Source: Actinomadura sp. KC216
GTDB lineage: Bacteria > Actinomycetota > Actinomycetes > Streptosporangiales > Streptosporangiaceae
DNA: 46,794 nucleotides
Direction of reading: 5' to 3'
NCBI RefSeq assembly: GCF_004348535.1
Contig: NZ_SMJX01000025.1
Location: 1 to 46,794 of the forward strand
Both the position numbers and the translations under genes were made by a program. The notes beneath the pieces are model-generated. The model had not been told where the DNA came from, did not search any database, and saw only the letters and a list, made by a program, of their open reading frames with translations. Positions 8,577 through 16,810 of this stretch are shown here, one piece after another. Numbering within the stretch: the first letter of the stretch is position 1; each line of letters begins with the position of its first letter.

Positions 8577-8687
8577 TGGTGCCTTTCTGGCGGTTGTCAG
8601 GGAATGCGGGTTGTGAGCGCGTCGGGCAACGTGCCCGATCGGGATTTTCCATTATCGCTCCGAGGGCGGCGGCACGCCGCGGTGTTG

Positions 8688-9149
8688 CTATGCGCCGGCG
8701 GACAGCGCGTACAGCTCGTAGACGAGGGTGCTGCCGGTCCGGCGGCCGAGGCCGACCGCCTGGATCCGGTTCAGCCAGCCGTACCGCTCGTCGTCGGTCT
8801 CGAAGGTGGGCGCGGTGAAGATGACGCCTCCGTCCGCCGGGGGCCGGTCCGCCTTTCCCCGGTAGGTCATCGCGATGACGGCCCCGTCGTCGGTGCGCAG
8901 CAGGATCCGGGCGTCCACGCTGACCGAGGAGTCGGCGTGGATGCGCACCCAGTCGCTGGCGCTGCGTCCGAGCTGGCTCGCCCGGACGCGGTCGCCCTCC
9001 CAACGGCAGTCGGCGGCCTCGCCGACGAGCCGGCCGCCTTCGGGGGTGGACGGCAGCATCGTCTGCCGCTCGATGGTGATGGTCAGCGTGCCCAGCGGGT
9101 CCAGCTCGATGCCCACGCGGTCCCCTTCTGGCTGCTCGGGGGTTGACAT
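8688..9149 (-). CDS. DUF3237-family protein
   Basis: A 153-residue protein with the DUF3237 beta-barrel pattern: the opening G-T-L-T-I-T-I segment, G-G-R-L-x-G near residues 37-42, D-W-x-R-I-H-A-D near residue 65, and a C-terminal N-R-I-Q-A-V-G-L-G-R motif. This family recurs in aromatic catabolism clusters without a fixed biochemical role. I chose ATG 9149; the upstream GTG 9194 would extend the frame through the operator at 9158-9172, and its purine-rich stretch sits too close. The gene is divergent from the VOC gene and leads into the IclR gene. Confidence 0.75.
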   Translation of the reverse strand: MSTPEQPEGDRVGIELDPLGTLTITIERQTMLPSTPEGGRLVGEAADCRWEGDRVRASQLGRSASDWVRIHADSSVSVDARILLRTDDGAVIAMTYRGKADRPPADGGVIFTAPTFETDDERYGWLNRIQAVGLGRRTGSTLVYELYALSAGA

Positions 9150-9157
9150 CCGATGAA

Positions 9158-9172
9158 CAGAAAAGCATTCTG
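9158..9172. promoter_or_regulatory. IclR-type operator candidate 2 in the divergent promoter
   Basis: CAGAA at 9158-9162 and TTCTG at 9168-9172 make the same 15-base palindrome as at 7714. It lies between the divergent DUF3237 (start 9149) and VOC (start 9219) genes, so one site could control both directions. Confidence 0.75.
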
Positions 9173-9218
9173 CATTGAAGAAATCAACGGACACCCTCGC
9201 TGATCAGAGAGGCCAGCC

Positions 9219-9731
9219 ATGACTGGATTCACCCGACCTCGAGGCCTCAACCACGTTGCGTACGTGACCCGTGACACCGCCGCGACCAAGCGCTTCTACA
9301 CCGAGCTGCTCGGCATGCGGCTGGTCGGCTACGCCATGGACGACAGCGTGGGCAGCACGGGGGAGCCGACGACCTTCCTGCACACGTTCTTCGAGATGGC
9401 GGACGGCTCGTGCATCGCGTTCTTCGAGATCGAGGGGCTCGACGCCGACCACCACGAGTCGCCGCTGCCGCGCTGGGCGCCGCACCTCGCGCTCTCGCTG
9501 GACAGCCTGGAGGAGGTGGAGGCGGCGAGGGACCGGCTGGTCGCGGCCGGTGTCGAGGTGAAGGGCGTGGTCGATCATGAGGGCATCTGGTCGTCCATCT
9601 ACTTCTTCGACCCCAACGGCGTGCGCCTGGAGCTGACGTACCAGAACCGGCCGCTGAACGACGACGACGCGGCGGCCGCGGAGAAGGCGGTGAAGGCCTG
9701 GCAGGACGAGCACGGCCCGGCCGGCGCATGA
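9219..9731 (+). CDS. VOC-superfamily (glyoxalase/extradiol dioxygenase-like) protein
   Basis: A 170-residue protein of two beta-alpha-beta-beta-beta modules. Candidate metal ligands are His in L-N-H-V-A-Y (residue 12), Glu in F-F-E-I-E-G, His in A-P-H-L-A-L and Glu in V-R-L-E-L-T-Y. It is too short for a classical two-domain extradiol dioxygenase, but it could be a one-domain dioxygenase, an isomerase or a glyoxalase-like enzyme. It is the first gene of a rightward unit and its stop overlaps the next start. Confidence 0.8.
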   Translation: MTGFTRPRGLNHVAYVTRDTAATKRFYTELLGMRLVGYAMDDSVGSTGEPTTFLHTFFEMADGSCIAFFEIEGLDADHHESPLPRWAPHLALSLDSLEEVEAARDRLVAAGVEVKGVVDHEGIWSSIYFFDPNGVRLELTYQNRPLNDDDAAAAEKAVKAWQDEHGPAGA

Positions 9732-10807
9732 CGCCCGCGTCCGGCATGACGCTCGCGTCCACCCCGTACACGGTGGCCGACGACGACGCGGCGCAGGACC
9801 TGTTCACGCGGAACGGCTGGGGCGACGGGCTGCCCGTCATCCCGCCGACACCGGAACGCGTCGAGAGGTTCGTGGCAGCGTCGGGCATCCCGGCCGGCCG
9901 GGTGATCGGGGAGATCGCCGAGCAGGGCGCCGCGCTCACGCTGGAGAAGATCGCGATCAACGCGGTGGCCGCGGGCTGCCGCGAGGAGTACATGTCGGTG
10001 CTCGTCGCGACGGTCCGCGCCCTCACCCGCGAGCCGTTCAACCTGCACAGCACCACGGTCAGCGGCGCCACGGCACCGCTGCTGGTCATCAGCGGGCCGG
10101 TGGTCGACCAGCTCAACGTCAACACGTCGTTCAGCGTGTTCGGGCCCGGCCACCACGCGAACGCCACGATCGGCCGGGCGGTACGGCTCATCCTGCAGAA
10201 CCTGTGCGGCGGCGTGCCGGGTGTCCTGGACAAGGCCACCTTCGGGCATCCGGGCAAGTACACCTACTGCATCGGCGAGAGCCGGACATCGCCGTGGCCG
10301 CCGCTGCACGCTGACCGGGGCGTGCCGACTGAGCAGAGCGCGGTGACGGTGTTCGCGGGCGAGGCGCCGGTCAACGCGCGCAACGACTGGGCGAGCGAGC
10401 CCGGCCCGATCCTCGCCACGATCGCCGACGCGATGCTGCCGTGCCACTACACCGGCGGGAGCTTCGTCGTGGTGGTCGGCCCCCGGCACGCCGAGATCAT
10501 CCAGCGCGCCGGGATGGACAAGGCGGACGTGCGCGAGGAGCTGTTCCGCCTGGCCCGGCGCAGCGCCGGGGCGCTCCGGCGCGCGGGCCGCCTGCCGGCG
10601 GCCCCGGTGCTCGAGGACGACGACGAGCCGCGAACCGTCGTCCGGCGCCCGGAGGACATCCTGATCACCGTCGCCGGGGGCGACCTCTACGGCTACTCCG
10701 CGGTCGTCCCGTACTGGGTCGGCGGCCACGAGTCCGCGCCCGTCACCGAGGCGCTCTCCGCGGAGGAGGCCGAGAGGTGCCGGATACCGCAGAGGGAGAC
10801 GCCATGA
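9728..10807 (+). CDS. partner protein of the UGSC family, unknown function
   Basis: A 359-residue protein with a distinctive W-G-D-G-L-P-V-I-P-P-T segment (residues 36-46), conserved-looking C-G-G-V-P-G and F-G-H-P-G-K-Y-T-Y-C segments in the centre, and a Gly-rich V-V-V-V-G-P-R-H region. I associate this type with genes next to UGSC-family proteins. The start (ATG 9728) overlaps the VOC stop by four bases and its stop overlaps the UGSC gene by four bases, indicating translational coupling. ATG 9746 is an alternative start. No enzymatic assignment is possible from motifs alone. Confidence 0.6.
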   Translation: MTPASGMTLASTPYTVADDDAAQDLFTRNGWGDGLPVIPPTPERVERFVAASGIPAGRVIGEIAEQGAALTLEKIAINAVAAGCREEYMSVLVATVRALTREPFNLHSTTVSGATAPLLVISGPVVDQLNVNTSFSVFGPGHHANATIGRAVRLILQNLCGGVPGVLDKATFGHPGKYTYCIGESRTSPWPPLHADRGVPTEQSAVTVFAGEAPVNARNDWASEPGPILATIADAMLPCHYTGGSFVVVVGPRHAEIIQRAGMDKADVREELFRLARRSAGALRRAGRLPAAPVLEDDDEPRTVVRRPEDILITVAGGDLYGYSAVVPYWVGGHESAPVTEALSAEEAERCRIPQRETP

Positions 10808-11331
10808 CCGGACGACTCGTCGTCCTCGATCCGACCGCCGAGGCCCCGCGGGAGACGTCCGGGTCGCTGCCCCGCCCGGTGTCACTGTCCGGGCTCGCGG
10901 TCGGCTACCTCGACAACGGCAAGCCGAACAGCGACCGCTTCCTCCGACTGCTGGCCGCGAGGCTGCGGGAGGACGGCGCGCAAGAGGCGGCCTGGGCGCG
11001 CAAACCGAGCATCGGCCGCGTCGCGACCGACGAGATGCTCGACGACCTCGCCGCCGAATGCGACGTCGTCGTGACCGGGGTCGGCGACTGCGCCGGGTGC
11101 TGCTCGTGCACGGTGCGGGACGCGATCGCGCTCGAACGCCGCGGCGTCCCGGCCTACGTCGTGTGCACCTCGGAGCTGGTCACCACGGCCAGGATCGCGG
11201 CGCGGGCGGCGGGCGTCCCCGACCTGCCGCTGACCGTCATCGACCATCCGCTCGGGTCGCTGACCGACGACCTGCTCGCCGCGCGCGCCGAGGACGCGAG
11301 CGGCCAGATCCGCGGGCGGGCGGACCGGTGA
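10804..11331 (+). CDS. UGSC-family protein, cysteine version
   Basis: A 175-residue protein opening with L-V-V-L-D-P-T-A-E-A-P and carrying L-D-N-G-K-P-N, both typical of UGSC-family (seleno)proteins. At the expected redox site the sequence reads D-C96-A-G-C99-C100-S-C102-T, with ordinary TGC codons at 11089-11091 and 11098-11103, so no selenocysteine is used. The family is presumed to have thiol redox chemistry, but its reaction is unknown. The ATG at 10804 overlaps the previous stop. It is followed by an SDR whose GTG start overlaps this stop. Confidence 0.8.
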   Translation: MTGRLVVLDPTAEAPRETSGSLPRPVSLSGLAVGYLDNGKPNSDRFLRLLAARLREDGAQEAAWARKPSIGRVATDEMLDDLAAECDVVVTGVGDCAGCCSCTVRDAIALERRGVPAYVVCTSELVTTARIAARAAGVPDLPLTVIDHPLGSLTDDLLAARAEDASGQIRGRADR

Positions 11332-12110
11332 GCGCGGCCGACGACTACGAGCGGGTGGCGATCGTCACCGGCGGCGGGCAGGGGCTCGGCCGGGCGTACG
11401 CCGCCCGGCTGGCCGGCGCGGGGGCGCGCGTCGCCGTGGTCGACGTCGCGGGCGGCGCGGCGCGGTCCGCGGCCGAGGCCATCGCCGAGGACGCCGGCGC
11501 GGACCGGGTGAGCGCCCATGAGGCCGACGTCACGGACGAGGAGCAGGTCGGCGCGTTCGTCGGCGCGGTGGTCGAGCGCTGGGGACGGGTCGACGCGCTG
11601 GTCAACAACGCCGGCGGCGCGCTGCTGCCGTCCGCGCCCTTCGACTCGTTCAGCCGGGCGGACTGGACGAGGGTGCTCGACGTGAACCTAACCGGGCAGT
11701 GGCTGTGCGCGGCGGCGGTCGTCCCGCACATGCGCGCCGCCGGCCACGGCAAGATCGTGAACGTGACCTCGACGATGGTGTCGAAGGGCCTCCCGGTCGG
11801 GCTCGCGCCCTACGTCGCGGCCAAGGCCGGGGTGGTCGGCCTGACCCGGGCCCTCGCGCGGGAGCTCGGCCCGGACGGGATCCGGGTGAACGCCATCGCC
11901 CCCGGCTACATCCCGGTCGAGACCAGGAAGACGGTGCACACCCCGCAGGCGGCGCAGGCGCTGCGGGAGCGCATGAAGACCGAGCAATGCCTGCCCGTGG
12001 TCGGCGTGCCGGACGACCTCTGCGGCGCGGTGGAGTTCCTGTGCTCCCCGGCCTCGGACTTCATCACCGGGCAGGTCGTCAACGTCGACGGCGGCTGGGC
12101 CCACGGCTGA
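11328..12110 (+). CDS. short-chain dehydrogenase/reductase (SDR)
   Basis: A 260-residue classical SDR: T-G-G-G-Q-G-L-G cofactor motif (about residues 13-20), N-N-A-G near residue 92, catalytic Ser in V-T-S-T and Y-V-A-A-K near residue 162. The C-terminal segment D-F-I-T-G-Q-V-V-N-V-D-G-G-W is typical. The GTG start overlaps the UGSC stop. Acidic residues after the second strand suggest NAD(H). It likely oxidises an alcohol or diol intermediate of the pathway. Confidence 0.88.
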   Translation: MSAADDYERVAIVTGGGQGLGRAYAARLAGAGARVAVVDVAGGAARSAAEAIAEDAGADRVSAHEADVTDEEQVGAFVGAVVERWGRVDALVNNAGGALLPSAPFDSFSRADWTRVLDVNLTGQWLCAAAVVPHMRAAGHGKIVNVTSTMVSKGLPVGLAPYVAAKAGVVGLTRALARELGPDGIRVNAIAPGYIPVETRKTVHTPQAAQALRERMKTEQCLPVVGVPDDLCGAVEFLCSPASDFITGQVVNVDGGWAHG

Positions 12111-12248
12111 CGGCGCCTGAGCCCGCCGCACACTCCGCGACGTCCGCGCGACGCCGCGATGCCGTGACGTCCACATGACGTCCGACCAGCGCGAACATCC
12201 ACCAGGTAGAGGCCGGAAAGGTCTTTACGGACGACCCCGTAATCGCTA

Positions 12249-12273
12249 TTCTCCAGAAACTAATTCTGGAGAA
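12249..12273. promoter_or_regulatory. IclR-type operator candidate 3, perfect 25-base palindrome
   Basis: The core CAGAA-N5-TTCTG lies at 12254-12268 and the symmetry extends perfectly through TTCTC and GAGAA flanks to 12249-12273, with a 5-base centre. It is 70 bases before the binding-protein gene of the transporter unit. It is the most symmetric of the four sites, so it is probably the strongest binding site. Confidence 0.8.
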
Positions 12274-12342
12274 AAGAGAACCTCCCGCCGAGACCGTGCC
12301 TGGCAGGCGCTTCGCACGCGCATCAGATGAAGGGATCCCACG

Positions 12343-13533
12343 ATGATCAGAACCGGCACCGCCGGTCGCGTCGCGGTCGGGCTGACCGCCGCATCGCTGG
12401 CCCTGGCGGCCTGCGGCGGCGAGGGTTCCAGCTCGGGCGACGGGCCCGGCACCTACAAGATCGGCCTCGTCACCAGCTCCGCCGGCCCGTTCGCCAGCAA
12501 CGCCAAGACGATGGAGGCCGGCGCCGAGTACGCCGTGAAGCTGCTGAACGAGGCCGGCGGCGTCAAGGGCGCCAAGCTGGAGCTGGTCAAGGTCGACAGC
12601 CAGAACAAGCCAGCGACCACCGCGACGCTCATTCCCCAGCTGGCCACCAAGCAGAAGGTGCTCGCGATCGTCGGCCCCGTCGACAGCGCCGGCTGCGAGG
12701 TCGCCTGCGCCACGGCCAACAAGCTCAAGGTGCCGATCGTGAGCCCCGGCGCGGCCCGGCCCGGCGTGCTGAAGAACGCCCGCCCGTACGGCTTCACCAT
12801 CGCCCAGCCGGACGCCGACAACAGCACCCCCGTCCTCACCAAGATCATCCAGGGCCGGAAGCTGAAGCGCGCCGCGATCATCAGCGACGAGGCCAACGCC
12901 ACCACGAAGGCCCAGGCCGACCTGTTCCGCAGCGTCTTCGGCGCCACCGGCGTCCAGGTCGTCAAGAGCGTGACGTTCAAGAGCGGCGACTCCAGCTTCG
13001 CCTCGCAGGTGACCTCGGTCGCCTCCGCCAAACCGGACGTGCTGGCCCTGGCCGCCGGCCCGGACGACGCGGGCCGGATCGCGCGGGAGGTGCGGAGCCA
13101 GCGCCAGAACTTCACGCTGCTCGGCACCGGCTCGCTGCAGTCCGGCGGCGCCGCCTACGTCGCGGCCGGCGGGCAGGCCACCGAGGGCACGCTCGCCGCC
13201 GCCCAGTACGACCCGCACAGCGCGACCCCCGCGGCGAAGGCGCTGCTGGAGAAGGCGCAGGCCGCCACCGGCCAGGCCGACATCTCGCTCAACTTCGCCT
13301 ACGCCTTCGACGCCGTCCACATGATCGCCAAGGCCATCGAGGAGAAGGGCGTGAAGCCCGGCGACGACGCCGTCACGAAGGGCCGGGTGGACGTCCAGGA
13401 GAGCCTCAACGCCATGCAGAACTACCAGGGCATGGCCGACGCGACCACCTTCAAGGACGGCATCGCGCAGCGGCCGCAGCTCCAGGCGGTCGTCAAGGAC
13501 GGCAAGTTCGTGATCGACAAGAGCGCCGGCTGA
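12343..13533 (+). CDS. branched-chain amino acid-type ABC transporter substrate-binding lipoprotein
   Basis: A 396-residue periplasmic-binding-fold protein with a lipoprotein signal: basic start, hydrophobic stretch and lipobox L-A-A-C with Cys24, so it is anchored outside the membrane. The mature part matches the LivJ/LivK-type fold, beginning with Y-K-I-G-L-V-T. Relatives import aromatic acids as well as amino acids. Permease genes follow 4 bases downstream. Given the catabolic neighbours it likely captures the substrate of the pathway. Confidence 0.9.
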   Translation: MIRTGTAGRVAVGLTAASLALAACGGEGSSSGDGPGTYKIGLVTSSAGPFASNAKTMEAGAEYAVKLLNEAGGVKGAKLELVKVDSQNKPATTATLIPQLATKQKVLAIVGPVDSAGCEVACATANKLKVPIVSPGAARPGVLKNARPYGFTIAQPDADNSTPVLTKIIQGRKLKRAAIISDEANATTKAQADLFRSVFGATGVQVVKSVTFKSGDSSFASQVTSVASAKPDVLALAAGPDDAGRIAREVRSQRQNFTLLGTGSLQSGGAAYVAAGGQATEGTLAAAQYDPHSATPAAKALLEKAQAATGQADISLNFAYAFDAVHMIAKAIEEKGVKPGDDAVTKGRVDVQESLNAMQNYQGMADATTFKDGIAQRPQLQAVVKDGKFVIDKSAG

Positions 13534-13537
13534 CCGC

Positions 13538-14416
13538 ATGCTCGCACAGCAACTGTTCAACGGTCTGTTGCTCGGGGCGACCTTCTGCCTGGTCGCCCTG
13601 GGCTTCAACCTGGTGGTCGGCGCCATGGACCGGCTCAACTTCGCCCTCGGGGAGACGGCGATGCTGAGCGCCGTCCTCGGCGCGCTCATCATGACCGAGA
13701 CCCCGGCGCCCTTCCTGGTGAGCTTCGTCGCGGCCACCCTGATCGGCGGGGGCGTCGCGGTGGCGGTGTACTACGTCTCGTTCCGGTTCGTGTCCGCGGA
13801 CTTCCCGACGGCGTCGATCCTCAGCAGCCTCGGCTGCGGGCTGGTGCTGACCGCCGCGGTCACCAAGGCGTTCGGCAGCCACCAGCGCTCGGTGCCGGAC
13901 GTGCTGTCCGGCGTCCGGCTCGACCTCGGCGCGTTCACGGTGTCCGGCGCCCAGCTGGTGATCCTGCTGCTGGCCACGCTGCTGACCGCCGGGCTGTACG
14001 TGTTCCTCGAACGCACCCCGTGGGGGACGGCGATCCGGGCGGTGTCGGACGACGCGACCGTCTCGGGCCTGCTCGGCGTGCCGGTGCAGCGGGTCATCCT
14101 GCTCACGTTCGCGCTCTCGGGCGTGCTGGCCGGGGCCGCGGGGCTGCTGACCGGGCTCGCGTACCACTCGATCAGCCCGTTCGACGGGTTCACCACCACG
14201 CTCACCGCGCTGATGATCATCGTGCTGGGCGGGCTCGGCAGCGTCACCGGCGGCGTGCTCGCGGCCCTGCTCATCGGGCTGATCCAGACGCTGACCGTCG
14301 CCTACCTGTCGGCGACGCTCCGCGACCTGATCGTGTTCATCCTCGTCGGCATCGTGCTGCTGGTGCGGCCGCAGGGGCTGTTCGGCCGCAACGCCGGCGT
14401 GTTGGAGAGGGTCTGA
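13538..14416 (+). CDS. LivH-type ABC transporter permease
   Basis: A 292-residue integral membrane protein with about eight hydrophobic segments and the typical start Q-L-F-N-G-L-L-L-G-A-T-F. The cytoplasmic loop E-R-T-P-W-G-T-A-I-R-A-V-S-D-D is the signature coupling region of LivH permeases. It ends in a four-base overlap with the second permease gene, so the two are translationally coupled. Confidence 0.9.
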   Translation: MLAQQLFNGLLLGATFCLVALGFNLVVGAMDRLNFALGETAMLSAVLGALIMTETPAPFLVSFVAATLIGGGVAVAVYYVSFRFVSADFPTASILSSLGCGLVLTAAVTKAFGSHQRSVPDVLSGVRLDLGAFTVSGAQLVILLLATLLTAGLYVFLERTPWGTAIRAVSDDATVSGLLGVPVQRVILLTFALSGVLAGAAGLLTGLAYHSISPFDGFTTTLTALMIIVLGGLGSVTGGVLAALLIGLIQTLTVAYLSATLRDLIVFILVGIVLLVRPQGLFGRNAGVLERV

Positions 14417-15276
14417 TGTCCAGCTTCAACGAGGCGGTCGTCCTCCAGGTCGGCATCAACGTGCTGCTGGCCCTCGGATACTGGATCGCGGTCTCGACGG
14501 GCAAGTACTCGTTCGGCCACACGGCCTTCATGGCGATCGGCGCCTACACCGCGTCGATCCTGACGCTGAACTTCGCGTGGCCGCTGCCGCTCGCCATGGC
14601 CGCGTCCGGCGTCACGGCGGCCGTCGCGGGGGCGTTGATCGGGTGGATGGCGCTGCGGCTCTCGCTGCTGTACCTGGCCATCATCACGTTCGTCTTCTCC
14701 CAGCTGATCAACCTGCTGATCTCGCAGTGGGACTACGTCGACGGCGCCAGCGGCATGGTCGGGATGACCGGGACGACGGTGCCGCTGGTGCTCGGGTGCG
14801 TGGTCCTCGTCGTCGGCTACCTCGTGCTGCTGAGCAGGTCCCGGCTCGGCCTCGCGCACAAGGCGATCCGGGAGGACGAGCGGGCCGCGATGGCGTCCGG
14901 GCTGCGCATCACGCGCATCGCGGTGGGCGCGTTCGCCACGTCCGCCGCGGTGACGGGCGTCGCCGGAGCGCTGTCGGCGCACCAGCTCATGGTCATCACC
15001 CCGGAGCTGTTCGGCCCGCACCAGGCCTTGGTGATCATCCTGTACTGCGTGCTCGGCGGAGTCGAGTACTTCTGGGGCGCGGCCATCGGCGCCATCGTGC
15101 TGAGCCTCCTGCCGATCTACTTCGAGTGGCTCAACGAGTGGTACGAGATCGTCTACGGCCTGCTGTTCGTGGCGCTGATGATCGTGCGCCCGCAGGGGCT
15201 GATCGGCCGCGGCGGCGACGGCGGGATCCGGCTGCCGCGGCTCGTCCCGCGACGGGAGCGTGAGTCCGTTGGCTGA
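14416..15276 (+). CDS. LivM-type ABC transporter permease
   Basis: A 286-residue second permease with multiple hydrophobic segments and the loop S-R-L-G-L-A-H-K-A-I-R-E-D-E characteristic of LivM. Its ATG overlaps the LivH stop. It would form the heterodimeric channel with LivH. The next gene (ATPase) begins inside its 3' end. Confidence 0.9.
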   Translation: MSSFNEAVVLQVGINVLLALGYWIAVSTGKYSFGHTAFMAIGAYTASILTLNFAWPLPLAMAASGVTAAVAGALIGWMALRLSLLYLAIITFVFSQLINLLISQWDYVDGASGMVGMTGTTVPLVLGCVVLVVGYLVLLSRSRLGLAHKAIREDERAAMASGLRITRIAVGAFATSAAVTGVAGALSAHQLMVITPELFGPHQALVIILYCVLGGVEYFWGAAIGAIVLSLLPIYFEWLNEWYEIVYGLLFVALMIVRPQGLIGRGGDGGIRLPRLVPRRERESVG

Positions 15277-16021
15277 GCCGCTGCTGCGGGTGTCCGCCGT
15301 GACCAAGAACTTCCAGGGCGTCGAGGCGCTCGGCGCGGTCGACCTGGAGGTGGCCGAGGGGTCGGTGCACGGCGTCGTCGGCCCGAACGGCGCGGGCAAG
15401 ACGACCCTGCTCAACGTCGTCTCCGGCTACGTGCCGCCGGACGCGGGCCGGGTCGTGCTCGCCGGACGGGACGTCACCCGCCTCACCCCCCAGCGGCGGG
15501 TGCCGCTCGGGATCGTCCGCACGTTCCAGAACATCCGGCTGTTCGGCGGGCTGACCGTCCTGGAGAACGTGCTGCTCGGGCAGCACAGCCGGGCGACCAC
15601 CGGGGCGCGCTCGCTGTGGCCGCTCAGGACAGGCGCGGAGCGGCGGCTGCGCGCGCAGGCCGAGGAGTCCCTGGAGCTGTTCGGGCTGACCGCCTACCGC
15701 GGGCGCCGTGCCGCCGAGCTGCCCTACGGCCTGCAGAAACAACTCGAGATGGCACGCGCCCTCGCCGCGCGGCCGAAGGTGCTGCTGCTCGACGAGCCCG
15801 CGAGCGGGATGACCGCCGAGGACCGGCGGTCCCTCGTCCCGCGGATCCGGGAGCTGCGGGACGAGGGGCTGACCGTCGTGGTGGTGGAGCACGACATGGA
15901 CGTGATCTCGAACATCTGCGACCACGTGACCGTGCTCAACTTCGGCCGCAGGCTCACCGACGGGCCGCCCGGGCGGGTGCTGGCCAGCGAAGAGGTAAGG
16001 ACGGCCTACCTTGGCACCTGA
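15260..16021 (+). CDS. LivG-type ABC transporter ATPase
   Basis: A 253-residue nucleotide-binding subunit: Walker A G-P-N-G-A-G-K-T-T near residues 41-49, Walker B L-L-L-D-E-P-A-S-G near residue 175, and a C-terminal H-loop segment V-V-E-H-D-M-D. The signature region reads L-P-Y-G-L-Q-K-Q-L-E-M-A, a usual LivG variant of LSGGQ. GTG 15260 overlaps LivM by 17 bases; TTG 15269 is an alternative with better ribosome-binding-site spacing. Confidence 0.9.
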   Translation: MSPLAEPLLRVSAVTKNFQGVEALGAVDLEVAEGSVHGVVGPNGAGKTTLLNVVSGYVPPDAGRVVLAGRDVTRLTPQRRVPLGIVRTFQNIRLFGGLTVLENVLLGQHSRATTGARSLWPLRTGAERRLRAQAEESLELFGLTAYRGRRAAELPYGLQKQLEMARALAARPKVLLLDEPASGMTAEDRRSLVPRIRELRDEGLTVVVVEHDMDVISNICDHVTVLNFGRRLTDGPPGRVLASEEVRTAYLGT

Positions 16022-16784
16022 ACGGAAAGACCTCGCGCCTCAACGCGACGACGCGGCGCCCGGACGGGGCGAGCTGCTCCGGATCGCGGGGCTGCGCGCC
16101 GGCTACGGCCGCGTCACCGGGGTGGCGGACGTGAGCGTCGAGGTGCGCCGCGGCGAGCTGGTCGCGGTGCTCGGGCCCAACGGCGCGGGCAAGAGCACCG
16201 TCCTGCGCGCCGTCTCCGGGATGATCCGCCCCTGGTCCGGCGAGGTCGTCCTAGATGGCCGGGACGTGACCGGGCTGCGCAGCGACCTGCTGGTGCGCGC
16301 CGGCATGGTCCACGTGCCCGAGGGGCGGCGCGCGCTGCCCCGCCTGACCGTCGAGGAGAACCTCCGGGTCGGCGCGTTCACCCGCCGGGACCGCGCGGAG
16401 GTCCGGGCGAGCCTGGACGAGGTCTTCGACCGGTTCCCCCGCCTCAAGGACCGCCGGGCGCAGAAGGCCGGCACCCTCTCCGGCGGCGAGCAGCAGATGC
16501 TGGTGATCGGCCGCGCGCTGATGGCGAAGCCGAAGCTGCTGCTGTTGGACGAGCCGTCGCTCGGCCTGTCGCCGCTGCTGGTCCGGGAGGTCTTCGCGAT
16601 GATCCGCACGCTCGCCGCCGACGGCCAGACCGTGCTGCTGGTCGAGCAGAACGTCGCCCAGGGGCTCGCCGTCGCCGACCGCGGCTACGTGCTCACCGCC
16701 GGGCGCGTCACCGCGTCCGGCCCCGCCGCCGAACTGGCGGAGGACCCGTCACTGCTCCGGGGCTACCTCGGCTCCGGCGAATAG
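16011..16784 (+). CDS. LivF-type ABC transporter ATPase
   Basis: A 257-residue ATPase with Walker A G-P-N-G-A-G-K-S-T near residue 58, the signature L-S-G-G-E-Q-Q-M near residue 159 and Walker B L-L-L-L-D-E-P-S-L-G-L. The TTG start at 16011 overlaps LivG by 11 bases and follows GAGGTAAGG. It completes a five-component importer (binding protein, two permeases, two ATPases). Confidence 0.9.
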   Translation: MAPERKDLAPQRDDAAPGRGELLRIAGLRAGYGRVTGVADVSVEVRRGELVAVLGPNGAGKSTVLRAVSGMIRPWSGEVVLDGRDVTGLRSDLLVRAGMVHVPEGRRALPRLTVEENLRVGAFTRRDRAEVRASLDEVFDRFPRLKDRRAQKAGTLSGGEQQMLVIGRALMAKPKLLLLDEPSLGLSPLLVREVFAMIRTLAADGQTVLLVEQNVAQGLAVADRGYVLTAGRVTASGPAAELAEDPSLLRGYLGSGE

Positions 16785-16810
16785 CCGCACCCGTACCAAG
16801 GAGAGCCACT

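Noticed and set aside
7708..9168. A 486-codon antisense-type frame across IclR and DUF3237 genes
   Set aside because: The same strand holds the real IclR and DUF3237 genes in other frames with known domains. This frame is Arg/Pro-rich shadow sequence.
10804..11331. Selenocysteine decoding in the UGSC gene
   Set aside because: The active-site codons are TGC, and there is no in-frame TGA before the true stop.
12079..13737. A 552-codon open frame antisense to the binding-protein gene
   Set aside because: It lies opposite a clear lipoprotein gene, consists of repetitive G/A/R/V-rich sequence and has no domain. Long antisense frames are expected at this GC content.
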